NCBI GenBank assembly: GCA_047777475.1 | Contig: JBKEET010000003.1 | Span: 363,524-427,523 of the forward strand | Direction of reading: 5' to 3' | DNA from: Sutterella sp047777475 | Lineage (GTDB): Bacteria; Pseudomonadota; Gammaproteobacteria; Burkholderiales; Burkholderiaceae_F | DNA: 64,000 bases | Notes under the pieces: model-generated | The model's input: only the letters and a program-made list of their open reading frames with translations | What the model was told of the DNA's origin: nothing | Database searches by the model: none | Made by a program: the position numbers and the translations under genes | In this document: positions 28,475 through 40,478 of the stretch, in pieces | Layout of the letters: each line of letters opens with the position of its first letter | Position numbering within the stretch: the first letter of the stretch is position 1

Positions 28475-28480
28475 TATATT
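28475..28480 (+). promoter_or_regulatory. Candidate -10 element for dsbC
   Basis: TATATT lies 66 bp before the dsbC ATG in the 214-bp gap between the divergent tRNA-Phe and dsbC. No clear -35 is found at 17 bp. Confidence 0.4.
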
Positions 28481-28545
28481 GTGGTGTCTCCGCCAAGAGG
28501 GGGCCAGAGTGCCTCCGGCGGCCATGGATCCTGATTGAATCAACT

Positions 28546-29253
28546 ATGAAAATCAAGCGTTTTCTTATTGCCGGCATGGCGGCTCTTGCCGCGGCTTCGG
28601 CGCTTCAGGCGGCGGAAACCGCCGACGAGGTGAAAGCCAATCTCCTCAAGAGCACCGGCATCGAGGCGAGCGACGTCGTGGCGACGCCCGTCCCCGGCAT
28701 CTGGGCGGTCTATGCGCGCCAGCAGCTCTTTTACGTCGATTCGACGGGCCGCTACGTGCTCACCGGCAGCATGCTCGACGTGAAGGCCGAGCAGGACCTC
28801 ACCGAAGGGCTCCGCAAGGGCTACGCGAAGCGCGAGTGGAGCACGCTCCCCTTCGGCGACGCCGTCAAGGAAGTCTTCGGCAAGGGCGAGCGCGAGGTCG
28901 TGGTCTTTTCGGACGCAAACTGCACGTTCTGCCGCACCATGGAGCGCGTTTACGAGCAGACGGGCAACCTGACGGTCTACACCTTCATCGTGCCGATGCT
29001 CCGCGGCGAAGAAAATGCGCGCGAGATCGTCTGCTCCAAGGATCCCGCCAAGGCGTGGCGCAGCTGGATGGTCAACGGCATCCGCCCGGCGGACGCCCCG
29101 GCTTCCTGCGACAGCAGCGTGCTGCAGCGCAACCTGAAGCTCGCGGGCGCCAACGGCGTCACGGGCACGCCCTCTTTCTTCTTCAAGAGCGGCACGCGCA
29201 CGACGGGCATGCTTTCCCCGGCGCAGTTCGAGCAGCTGCTGACGGAAGACTGA
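28546..29253 (+). CDS. dsbC: Periplasmic disulfide isomerase DsbC
   Basis: DsbC reshuffles wrong disulfides in periplasmic proteins and is kept reduced by DsbD. The 235-residue product has a Sec signal peptide (1-22, ending LQA), an N-terminal dimerisation domain with YVDSTGRYVLTGSMLDV, and a thioredoxin domain with the active site NCTFCRTM (C126 and C129). A cis-proline loop GVTGTPSFFF follows. The two structural cysteines of the family are also present (IVCSKD and PASCDS). Active site CTFC differs from the common CGYC. Confidence 0.93.
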   Translation: MKIKRFLIAGMAALAAASALQAAETADEVKANLLKSTGIEASDVVATPVPGIWAVYARQQLFYVDSTGRYVLTGSMLDVKAEQDLTEGLRKGYAKREWSTLPFGDAVKEVFGKGEREVVVFSDANCTFCRTMERVYEQTGNLTVYTFIVPMLRGEENAREIVCSKDPAKAWRSWMVNGIRPADAPASCDSSVLQRNLKLAGANGVTGTPSFFFKSGTRTTGMLSPAQFEQLLTED

Positions 29254-29278
29254 CGGTCCGTTTTCCCCGTTCCGCACA

Positions 29279-29311
29279 AAAACGCCCGAGAGCCTGCGCT
29301 CCCGGGCGTTT
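29279..29311. terminator. Terminator between dsbC and mltA
   Basis: AAACGCCCG (29279-29287) pairs with CGGGCGTTT (29303-29311) with extra pairs inside the loop. A-run on one side and T-run on the other fit use by both convergent genes. Confidence 0.75.
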
Positions 29312-29332
29312 CGCTTAGGCGGGCGCTGAGAA

Positions 29333-30505
29333 TCAGCGGCGCGCGCGGATGTCGTCGGGCGTCAGGCCGTTGGGCACCAGCACCCAGGCCCTGGCCGCGC
29401 TTTTCTGGCGGCCCGCCAGTTCGCCGGCGCGGTCGCCGTAGCCCCAGAAGTAGTCGAAGCGGATCGGGCCGCGGATGGCGCCGCCCGTGTCCTGTGCCAC
29501 GATCGGGCGCGTGAAGGCGAGCGCGGGCCTCGACTGCGAGACGCTCACCACAAACGGCGTGCCGAGGCGCCAGTAGCGCAGGTCGACGGCGGCGCTCGCC
29601 ATCGGCGTGAGCGGAACGTTCTGCGCGCCGTTGGGTCCCAGGCCCGGGGCGGCGGGGCGTTCCTCAAAGAACACGTAGCTCGGGTTCTGGGCGAGGCACT
29701 CGTTCACCTTCGAAGGGTTGCGCCGCGCCCATTCGATGATGCGCTGCATCGAGACTTCGTGGGGACGCAGGTAGCCGCGGCTCACGAGCCAGTTGCCGAT
29801 CGCCTTGTAGCTGTGCCCGTTCTGGTCGGCGAAGCCGACGCGCATGACCGAGCCGTCCGGCATGACGATGCGGCCCGAGCCCTGGATCTGCAGGAAGAAC
29901 GCCTCGATCGGGTCGTCGACCCAGGCGATGGCGTAGCGGTCCATGTCCTTGCGGCGCTGGATCTCGGCGCGCGAGTCGTAGGGAATGACCCTGCGCCCTT
30001 CGAGCTTGCCGCGCAGGCGCATGCCGCGAAGCTTCGGATAGACGGAGCTGAGGTCAACGATCAGCAGGTCGTCGGGCACGCGGTAAATCGGCCAGACATA
30101 AGGGGAGCGCTTGACGCGCGAGCCCCGCAGCTGCGGCTCGTAGTAGCCCGTCATGAGCCCCGTGTCGCTCGTCCCCGACGGGGAAACCGCCGTCACTTTC
30201 CAGGGCGTGAAGCTGCTCATGAAGAAGCGCTGCGCGCCGATCGCATCGGTGGCAAGCGCAGCGCGGCACACGTTCTGCCAGCGCGGCTGCGAGCCCATGG
30301 CGCCGCAGGAGCGCCGGAAGGCGGAAAGCGCCCTTTCCCAGCTTCCGGGATCGGCGGCGGGCAGCTCGGCGAAGCTCGATTTTTGAAAGACAGCTCCGGT
30401 CGACTGGGCCTGCGAGGACGGCGAGGGCGGCTCCACGCTCGTGCAGGCGGCAAGCGTCAGCACGGCCGCGGCCGCGCCGATCCAGCGCGTAAGTTTCTTC
30501 AGCAT
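29333..30505 (-). CDS. mltA: Membrane-bound lytic murein transglycosylase A
   Basis: MltA cleaves glycan strands of peptidoglycan and forms 1,6-anhydro ends, feeding the recycling used by AnmK (gene at 60295). From the ATG at 30505 the product has 390 residues: a lipoprotein signal with LTLAAC (Cys21), then the double-psi barrel domain with LMTGYYEP, QIQGSGRIVMPDG and the catalytic Asp in AQDTGGAIRGPIRFDYFWG near the C-terminus. An upstream in-frame extension to 30598 is unlikely because the lipobox would be buried. Confidence 0.95.
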   Translation of the reverse strand: MLKKLTRWIGAAAAVLTLAACTSVEPPSPSSQAQSTGAVFQKSSFAELPAADPGSWERALSAFRRSCGAMGSQPRWQNVCRAALATDAIGAQRFFMSSFTPWKVTAVSPSGTSDTGLMTGYYEPQLRGSRVKRSPYVWPIYRVPDDLLIVDLSSVYPKLRGMRLRGKLEGRRVIPYDSRAEIQRRKDMDRYAIAWVDDPIEAFFLQIQGSGRIVMPDGSVMRVGFADQNGHSYKAIGNWLVSRGYLRPHEVSMQRIIEWARRNPSKVNECLAQNPSYVFFEERPAAPGLGPNGAQNVPLTPMASAAVDLRYWRLGTPFVVSVSQSRPALAFTRPIVAQDTGGAIRGPIRFDYFWGYGDRAGELAGRQKSAARAWVLVPNGLTPDDIRARR

Positions 30506-30642
30506 GACAGATCCATTAGGCGGCCGCCTCTCTGAAAAAACGGGCGGCCCGGAGAGCAAAAAAACATCGCTGATTGTAGGGCAAATTCCCCGGGGCAAAG
30601 CCCGCAGGGCGGAAGGCGGCGCCCCGCGGGGCGCGGATCGCT

Positions 30643-30648
30643 TATGAT
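30643..30648 (+). promoter_or_regulatory. Candidate -10 element for rlmD
   Basis: TATGAT lies 32 bp before the rlmD ATG, after a short GC-rich hairpin at 30620-30637. No matching -35 is seen. Confidence 0.4.
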
Positions 30649-30679
30649 GGGCCGGTTCAACCGCCCTCCGGATTCATCC

Positions 30680-32041
30680 ATGACCCGCCTAACGCTCACC
30701 GTCACCGACATCGCCGACTCAGGGGCCGGCATCTCCGAAATCGAAGAAGGGGGCCGCCCTCTGCGCGTCTTTGTGCCCGGGGCGCTGCCCGGCGACCGCG
30801 TGGTCGCCGAACCGCTGCCGCGGCCGCAGGGATCGCATTCGCTGGTGGTTCGGGTGCAGGAATTCGCCGAGCGCAGTCCTTTCAGAAGGGAGAGGCCTTT
30901 CTGCGAGCATTACGCGCGCTGCGGCGGCTGCCCGCTCGCGGGCCTCGCCTACGGGGCGCAGCTCGAGCTCAAGCGGCGCAGGCTCCTGGCGCTCTTCGGC
31001 GGGATCCTGCCCGCCGAAGCCGTTGAGCCCGTGCTCGGGCTTAAGGATGGGAAAGCGCCGCGGCGCAACAAGGCGCTCCTGCATTTCTCCGGCGCGGCGG
31101 GCGCCCTTAAGCTCGGGCTCTACGCCCAGGGCACGCACGAGGTGCTGCCCGAAACGCTTTCCTGCCCGCAGTGCCCGGCGTGGATGGAAAGGGCGTCGCG
31201 CGCGGTGCTGGAGCTTGGCGCCGATCTCGGGCTCGATGCCTGGGACGAGCAGAAGGGAGAGGGCATGCTGCGCGCCCTCCTGCTGCGGGACGCGGGCGCG
31301 GGCGGCAGGCTCGCCGCGCTCGTCTGCGGCCGGGAGCCGGACAAGGCTTTCTGCGCAGCGCTTGCGCGCTCGCTCGGGGCGGCCGGCGTCACGGCGGCCT
31401 GCGTTTTCGTCAATGAGAAACCCGGCAACGCCCCGCTGCGGGGACGCTCCTTTGCGGTCCTCGGCGACGGCACCGCCGCGGCGGAAATCGGCGGACTTGC
31501 CTTCCGGGTGCGCCCCGAAACGTTCCTGCAGGTCAATCCCGTGCAGACGCCGCGGCTTTATGAGGCGGCGCTCGGCATGGCCGGGCTCTCGCCCGAGGCC
31601 GACGTGCTCGATCTCTACTGCGGCGTCGGCACCCTGACGCTCCTGGCGGCGCGGCGCTCGCGCCGGGCGCTCGGCGTGGAGATCGTGCCCGCTTCGATTG
31701 AGCAGGCAAAAGAAAACGCAAAGCTCAACGGCATCCGAAATGCAGATTTCCTCTGCGGACCGGCCGAGGCGCTGATGCCGGAAATCGCCGCCTCGGGCTT
31801 CGCGCCGCGCGCGGTCATCGCCGATCCTCCGCGAAAGGGCCTTGAAGAAAGCGTCCCCGCGGCGATCGCTGCGCTCAAGCCCGAGCGCATCGTCTACATC
31901 GCCTGCGGCCCCGCGGCGCTGGCGCGGGACTGCCGGCGCTTCGCCGCGCTCGGCTACCGCGCCGCAAAGCTGGTGCCGGTCGATCTTTTTTCCGAAACGC
32001 AGCATGTCGAGGCGGTCTGCCTTCTCGAGAAGGCGGGCTGA
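30680..32041 (+). CDS. rlmD: 23S rRNA (uracil-5-)-methyltransferase RlmD (RumA-like)
   Basis: A SAM-dependent enzyme expected to methylate U1939 of 23S rRNA. The 453-residue product has an N-terminal TRAM-like barrel, four cysteines for a 4Fe-4S cluster (CEHYARCGGCPL plus a later SCPQC), LQVNPVQ, the SAM site LDLYCGVGTLTL, DPPRKG and a catalytic Cys in YIACGPAALARD. The usual motif around the catalytic Cys is SCNP, so ACGP is a small departure. The ATG at 30680 is preferred over one at 30644. RlmC or TrmA specificity cannot be excluded, but length and the Fe-S motif favour RlmD. Confidence 0.9.
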   Translation: MTRLTLTVTDIADSGAGISEIEEGGRPLRVFVPGALPGDRVVAEPLPRPQGSHSLVVRVQEFAERSPFRRERPFCEHYARCGGCPLAGLAYGAQLELKRRRLLALFGGILPAEAVEPVLGLKDGKAPRRNKALLHFSGAAGALKLGLYAQGTHEVLPETLSCPQCPAWMERASRAVLELGADLGLDAWDEQKGEGMLRALLLRDAGAGGRLAALVCGREPDKAFCAALARSLGAAGVTAACVFVNEKPGNAPLRGRSFAVLGDGTAAAEIGGLAFRVRPETFLQVNPVQTPRLYEAALGMAGLSPEADVLDLYCGVGTLTLLAARRSRRALGVEIVPASIEQAKENAKLNGIRNADFLCGPAEALMPEIAASGFAPRAVIADPPRKGLEESVPAAIAALKPERIVYIACGPAALARDCRRFAALGYRAAKLVPVDLFSETQHVEAVCLLEKAG

Positions 32042-32096
32042 CTGCGCTGCCGGCCTCCTTTTAAGAAACGCCCGCGGGGTCGGCCGCTAAAATGAT

Positions 32097-32118
32097 GGCT
32101 GCCAGTTCAATGGCAGCC
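32097..32118 (+). other. Perfect inverted repeat ahead of rpe
   Basis: GGCTGCCA and TGGCAGCC flank the loop GTTCAA. It begins a few bases after a -10-like TAAAAT (32088-32093), so it would be at the very 5' end of the rpe transcript. It could be an operator or an mRNA-stabilising hairpin; a weak rlmD terminator is the alternative. Confidence 0.5.
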
Positions 32119-32163
32119 TTTAGCCAAGCGCGCCGCTCCGGCGCATCAATGAGGATTCCGATC

Positions 32164-32853
32164 ATGAGAACCTGCCGCATAGCCCCTTCGATTCTGTCCG
32201 CCGATTTCGCCCGACTGGGCGAAGAGGTGAAAGACGTCAGCGAGGCGGGCGCCGACTGGATTCACTTTGACGTGATGGACAACCATTACGTGCCCAACCT
32301 CACGATCGGGCCGGGCGTCCTGAAGGCGATCCGCCCCTATACGGACAAGCCGATTGACGTGCATCTGATGGTCGAGCCGGTCGATGCCCTCGTGCCGGCT
32401 TTCGCCGATGCGGGCGCCGACATCATCACTTTCCACTGCGAAGCGTCGCGCCACATCGACCGCACGCTCCAGCTGATCCGCTCCCGCGGCCTCAAGGCGG
32501 GCCTCGTGTTCAACCCGGCCACGCCGATCAGCTACCTCGACTACGAGCTCGACCGCATCGACCTGGTGCTCCTCATGAGCGTGAACCCGGGCTTCGGCGG
32601 ACAGTCCTTCATCGAGAGCACGATTGCCAAGATCGCCGATGTGCGCGCCAAGCTCGACGCCTATGAAAAAGCTTCGGGCCGCCGCATCGCCCTTGAGGTT
32701 GACGGAGGCATCAAGCCGGGCAACATTGCGGCGGCGGCCGCGGCGGGCGCCGATACGTTTGTGGCCGGTTCCGCCGTGTTTTCCGCGAAAAGCCGCGAAG
32801 GCTACGCCGCGGTCATCGCGAGCATGAAAGCGGCCGTTGCCGCACTGGAGTGA
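32164..32853 (+). CDS. rpe: Ribulose-phosphate 3-epimerase
   Basis: Rpe interconverts ribulose 5-phosphate and xylulose 5-phosphate in the pentose phosphate pathway. The 229-residue TIM barrel begins IAPSILSADFARLGEEV, with FDVMDNHYVPNLTIGP, HLMVEPVD, LVLLMSVNPGFGGQSFI and EVDGGI carrying the metal and catalytic residues. The ATG at 32164 follows GAGGA and matches the family start; an ATG at 32149 is in frame. It is followed 4 bp later by gph, the usual rpe-gph pair. Confidence 0.96.
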   Translation: MRTCRIAPSILSADFARLGEEVKDVSEAGADWIHFDVMDNHYVPNLTIGPGVLKAIRPYTDKPIDVHLMVEPVDALVPAFADAGADIITFHCEASRHIDRTLQLIRSRGLKAGLVFNPATPISYLDYELDRIDLVLLMSVNPGFGGQSFIESTIAKIADVRAKLDAYEKASGRRIALEVDGGIKPGNIAAAAAAGADTFVAGSAVFSAKSREGYAAVIASMKAAVAALE

Positions 32854-32857
32854 AACA

Positions 32858-33546
32858 ATGCTGCCTGTGAAAGCAGTGCTTTTGATTTCGACGGCACGCT
32901 GGTCGATTCGCTGCCGGAGATTTACGGCGGCGTGGCCAAGGCCGTGCGCAGCTTCGGGCTTGAGCCGCCTTCGAAGGAAGAGGTGGCGGCCATGATCGGC
33001 CGCGGCGTGACGGTGCTGAGCGAGCGCGTCTGCGAGCGCCTGGGCCGCAGCGATCCGGCGTTCAGCAAGGCGATGCTCGACAAGATCCTCGACTGCTGGG
33101 CCGAGACGAACGGCAGGCTGATCGAGTTTTTCCCGGGCGTCCTCGATGCGGTCGCCGCTCTGCGCGCCAAGGGCGTGAAAACGGCGCTCGTCACCAACAA
33201 GCTGCGCAGCCTGACGCTCGCCTTCCTGAAGGAGCGCGGCGCCGACGGCTATTTCGACACGGTGGTCGCGGGCGACGACTGCGAGCACAACAAGCCCGCG
33301 CCCGACATGCTTTTCAAGGCGCTCAAGGATCTCGGCTGCTACGCCTCCGAAGCGGTGATGGTCGGCGACAGCCGCAACGACGCGCTGGCCGCCCGGGCCG
33401 CCGGCGTCACCGCCGCGCTTGTCGAAACCGGCTACAACGAAGGCGTCGGCATCGCCGAATGGGCCCGCGAGGCGGGCTTTTCGCGCGTTTATCCGAATGC
33501 CCGCATCGTCTGCGAGCGCATCGCCCGGCTCGGCAGCTTAGGCTGA
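32858..33546 (+). pseudogene. gph: Phosphoglycolate phosphatase, frameshifted near the start
   Basis: Gph removes phosphate from 2-phosphoglycolate, a by-product of DNA repair. The natural start ATG at 32858 (MLPVKAV) is in one frame, while the catalytic FDFDGTLVDSLPEI begins at 32881 in the next frame. A run of four T (32880-32883), where five would restore the frame, is the break point. After it the HAD phosphatase is intact to the stop, including LVTNK, HNKPAPD and VGDSRNDALAARAAG. No ATG, GTG or TTG exists in the second frame before 32932, which would lose the nucleophile Asp. It is either a true mutation or a one-base sequencing error. Confidence 0.85.
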
Positions 33547-33597
33547 GTTCCCGGCCCGGGCGGGGGCGCCGCGCGGGCTCGTCACAGGAGAAAACAC

Positions 33598-34020
33598 ATG
33601 AGACACACTGTTTTGGCTTTTGCTGCCGCACTGACGGCTTTCGCCGCGGCGGCGGCCGGAGCGGCGGATCTCGCCGCCTGCTACCAGGCGGCGGGCGACG
33701 ATCTCACCAAGAAGACCGAATGCCTCAAGCAGGAAGCGGAGGCCGTCGACGCCGAGTACGACGAAGCCGCCGAGAAGGTCCTCGCCGAGATGAAGAGCAT
33801 CGACAAGGCGGAAAGAGGGAAAAAATGCTGGAAAAGCATGCTCGCGGCGCACCAGGCCTTCAGCACGTACGTGAAGCGCGAGTGCGCGGCGGCCGCCGAG
33901 GCGGAGGTGAGTTCGGCCGTCGGCGCCGAGAACACGGAGCTTGCCTGCCGCATCAACCTCCAGCGCATGCGCACCGATATGCTCAAAACCCGCTATCTGA
34001 GCAAGTCCTCCAAGAAATGA
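33598..34020 (+). CDS. Exported LprI-like (DUF1311) small protein
   Basis: A 140-residue periplasmic protein. It has a clear Sec signal peptide (1-23, cleavage near AGAAD). The mature part has four Cys spaced as in the lysozyme-inhibitor LprI/DUF1311 family: ACYQ, ECLKQEA, then KKCWKSMLAAHQAFSTYVKREC. In that family the W...A...C pattern is central. Some members inhibit lysozyme, but no specific role can be assigned. It overlaps the ung start by 4 bp, so the two are co-translated. Confidence 0.75.
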   Translation: MRHTVLAFAAALTAFAAAAAGAADLAACYQAAGDDLTKKTECLKQEAEAVDAEYDEAAEKVLAEMKSIDKAERGKKCWKSMLAAHQAFSTYVKRECAAAAEAEVSSAVGAENTELACRINLQRMRTDMLKTRYLSKSSKK

Positions 34021-34727
34021 GCGAAACGCTTTTTGCCGGCGAAGCGCCGGAGCTCACGCTCCCCGACGACCCCGTGTGGGGGCCGCTTTGCACGGACTTT
34101 CTCAAAAGCACCGAAGGAACCCGCCTTACGGAGCGTCTCGGACAGGCCGAAGCCGAGGGCCGCGTGCTCTATCCGCCGGAAGTTTTTCGGGCGCTTCGCC
34201 TGACGCCTTTCGCCGGCGTTCGGGCCGTTATCCTCGGACAGGATCCCTACCACGGACCGGGACAGGCCGAAGGACTGGCTTTTTCCGTTCCTTCCGGCGT
34301 GCGCGTGCCGCCCTCGCTGAGGAACATCAAAAAGGAACTGGCCCGCGATTTGGGAATCCCGGTGAGCAAGAGCGGCTCGCTTGTCCCGTGGGCCCGCCAG
34401 GGCGTTCTGCTGCTCAATGCCATTCTCACGGTGGAGGCCGGCAAGCCGGCGAGCCACAGGAGCTGGGGATGGGAAACGCTCACCGACAGAATCATCTCGG
34501 AGGTGTCGGCGAAAAAAGAGCACGCCGTTTTCATGCTCTGGGGAACGTTCGCACAGAGCAAGCGCTCCCTGATCGACGAAAGCCGGCATCTTGTGCTCTG
34601 CGCCAACCATCCTTCGCCGCTCTCGGCCATGCGTCCTCCGGTGCCTTTCATCGGCTGCGGGCATTTCAGCGCAGCCAACCGCTGGCTTGAGGAGAAGGGC
34701 CTCGGGAGCATTGACTGGACCTTTTAA
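34017..34727 (+). CDS. ung: Uracil-DNA glycosylase (family 1)
   Basis: Ung removes uracil from DNA at the start of base excision repair. The 236-residue product has the catalytic-Asp motif ILGQDPYHGPGQAEGLAFSV near residue 65, the Ser-Pro loop and the DNA-intercalating HPSPLSAMRP near the C-terminus. The start overlaps the stop of the LprI-like gene by 4 bp. A terminator follows. Confidence 0.96.
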   Translation: MSETLFAGEAPELTLPDDPVWGPLCTDFLKSTEGTRLTERLGQAEAEGRVLYPPEVFRALRLTPFAGVRAVILGQDPYHGPGQAEGLAFSVPSGVRVPPSLRNIKKELARDLGIPVSKSGSLVPWARQGVLLLNAILTVEAGKPASHRSWGWETLTDRIISEVSAKKEHAVFMLWGTFAQSKRSLIDESRHLVLCANHPSPLSAMRPPVPFIGCGHFSAANRWLEEKGLGSIDWTF

Positions 34728-34750
34728 AAAGGCGTCAGCCTCTTTAAAAC

Positions 34751-34790
34751 ACGGCACGGAAAAATATTTTTTCCCGTGCCGTTAAATTTT
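34751..34790 (+). terminator. Terminator after ung
   Basis: ACGGCACGG (34751-34759) pairs with CCGTGCCGT (34774-34782), extended by A/T pairs in the loop, and is followed by TAAATTTT. It separates ung from the rrn promoters. Confidence 0.8.
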
Positions 34791-34792
34791 AT

Positions 34793-34821
34793 TTGACAAC
34801 GCAAAAGCCTTTCTGCATAAT
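34793..34821 (+). promoter_or_regulatory. rrn promoter 1
   Basis: TTGACA (34793-34798) and CATAAT (34816-34821) with a 17-bp spacer. It is the first of three regular sigma-70 promoters ahead of the 16S gene. Confidence 0.85.
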
Positions 34822-34876
34822 ACGCAACCTCGATCGCGCGAAAGCGCGTCGTCAGCGGGATCGCGCAAGCGAGCCC

Positions 34877-34905
34877 TTGACAAAGAACGCGGACGTGTTT
34901 AGTAT
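34877..34905 (+). promoter_or_regulatory. rrn promoter 2
   Basis: TTGACA (34877-34882) and TAGTAT (34900-34905) with a 17-bp spacer, 84 bp downstream of promoter 1. Confidence 0.82.
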
Positions 34906-34955
34906 TCGCGTTCTGCACCTCAGAGAAGGTCAGGCGGTTGTGAAAACAACAGTGC

Positions 34956-34984
34956 TTGACAGAGGAAAAGAAGTTTGATAGACT
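34956..34984 (+). promoter_or_regulatory. rrn promoter 3
   Basis: TTGACA (34956-34961) and TAGACT (34979-34984) with a 17-bp spacer. The -10 is the weakest of the three. Confidence 0.7.
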
Positions 34985-35010
34985 TCGTAACCTCACTTCA
35001 AAGAAGTGAC

Positions 35011-35019
35011 GCTCTTTAA
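35011..35019 (+). promoter_or_regulatory. boxA antitermination site in the rrn leader
   Basis: GCTCTTTAA matches the NusB/NusE-binding boxA of rRNA leaders (TGCTCTTTA). It lies just after promoter 3 and allows full-length rRNA transcription. Confidence 0.8.
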
Positions 35020-35112
35020 AAATTTGATTCAACGAACCGATAAGCGTGAACATCGGCGGTTTCCGAAGCGAAAGACTTCCGAAATTACGATGATCGCGCT
35101 TTAAGGAAAGCC

Positions 35113-35138
35113 GAAAGAAAAATTAATCTTTTTCTTTC
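35113..35138 (+). other. Hairpin in the 16S leader
   Basis: GAAAGAAAAA (35113-35122) pairs with TTTTTCTTTC (35129-35138) about 28 bp before the mature 16S end. It is probably a processing or folding element of the precursor. Confidence 0.5.
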
Positions 35139-35165
35139 AATTCCGGCGAGAGCGATAACAGAGAT

Positions 35166-36702
<1,537 letters not shown>

Positions 36703-36793
36703 ACAGAGAGAAAAGGAAGTCCCGCCTCGGGATTCCGCTCCGGTGTTCACACTTATCGATTCGTTGAAGATAATTTGAAGCGCGTGTTGCGAT

Positions 36794-36870
36794 GGGTCTG
36801 TAGCTCAGTTGGTTAGAGCACCGTCTTGATAAGGCGGGGGTCGATGGTTCGAGACCATCCAGACCCACCA
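36794..36870 (+). tRNA. tRNA-Ile (anticodon GAT) in the rRNA spacer
   Basis: A 77-nt cloverleaf with CCA, GGGTCTG pairing with CAGACCC and anticodon GAT in CTTGATAAG. It is the only tRNA in the 16S-23S spacer; the partner tRNA-Ala(TGC) usual in proteobacteria is missing. Confidence 0.97.
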
Positions 36871-36880
36871 TCCTTCTCAA

Positions 36881-36925
36881 CGCCGTACGCAAACGATTGC
36901 GTAAAACGATTTTTTGCGTACGGCG
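36881..36925 (+). other. Long perfect hairpin in the 16S-23S spacer
   Basis: CGCCGTACGCAAA (36881-36893) pairs perfectly with TTTGCGTACGGCG (36913-36925). It lies just after tRNA-Ile, where tRNA-Ala usually stands. It is probably a processing site (RNase III or similar) for the tRNA-Ile 3' side. Confidence 0.7.
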
Positions 36926-36950
36926 CTGTTTTCTCTGGAAAGCAACGCAG

Positions 36951-36960
36951 TAGCTCTTTA
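36951..36960 (+). promoter_or_regulatory. Spacer boxA antitermination site
   Basis: TAGCTCTTTA followed by ACAATTTGG is nearly identical to the E. coli spacer boxA and precedes the 23S gene. Confidence 0.8.
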
Positions 36961-37150
36961 ACAATTTGGAAAGAAACGAAGCGTTCAGTTCGTAAGCTTC
37001 GCCGGTCGATGAGATGACGGTGAAGGACGGACTGACGGGTTGTGATTGCATTCATTGATTCATTGAAGTTCTCAAGAATCAGAGATATCAGCGATATCTA
37101 CACGTTATAGGTTGCTTGTGACTCTGGGGGCAAAAGGCCTCAGGGTTATA

Positions 37151-40034
<2,884 letters not shown>

Positions 40035-40153
40035 CTATAACCGTGAAGCTTTTGCTCTGAAAAGGGAGCTTCAAGAAAGAATCAAGAAAGCAAGCGCAGC
40101 TTGAAAGCTTCGTTTTTTTCTTCCAAGGATTCGTCCGCAAGGACAAAGCCCTT

Positions 40154-40269
40154 GCCTGATGACCATAGAGAGACGGTCCCACTCCTTCCCATTCCGAACA
40201 GGACAGTGAAACGTCTTATCGCCGATGATAGTTGGTTGTATTTCCAGTGAAAGTAGGACATCGTCAGGC
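40154..40269 (+). rRNA. rrf: 5S ribosomal RNA
   Basis: A 116-nt 5S gene with terminal stem GCCTGATGA against TCGTCAGGC, and the loop stretch CCATTCCGAACAGGACAGTGAAA typical of 5S. No tRNA lies in the 119-bp spacer between 23S and 5S or after 5S. Confidence 0.94.
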
Positions 40270-40281
40270 TCCCCAATGCAG

Positions 40282-40312
40282 AACCCCGGCATCGCAAGAT
40301 GCCGGGGTTTTG
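40282..40312 (+). terminator. Terminator of the rrn operon
   Basis: AACCCCGGCATC and GATGCCGGGGTT form a 12-bp perfect stem closed by GCAA and followed by TTTGT. Confidence 0.9.
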
Positions 40313-40478
40313 TCATATCGGGGACCGCTTTCGCGCGCCGCCCGGAAGGTACGGCCGGAAATGGAGACAATTAGTTCCGAACTTTAACGGCAAATCATCT
40401 AAAATCCTTTCATCAGCGCGGCTTTGAGGCAGTTTTGTGCCCGGCCGCCGACCCTATTTTTGTGCGGACAGCAGCTTC

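Noticed and set aside
32932..33546. gph read as a normal gene from GTG 32932
   Set aside because: That start would drop the catalytic DFDGT motif just upstream, so a frameshift is the better reading.
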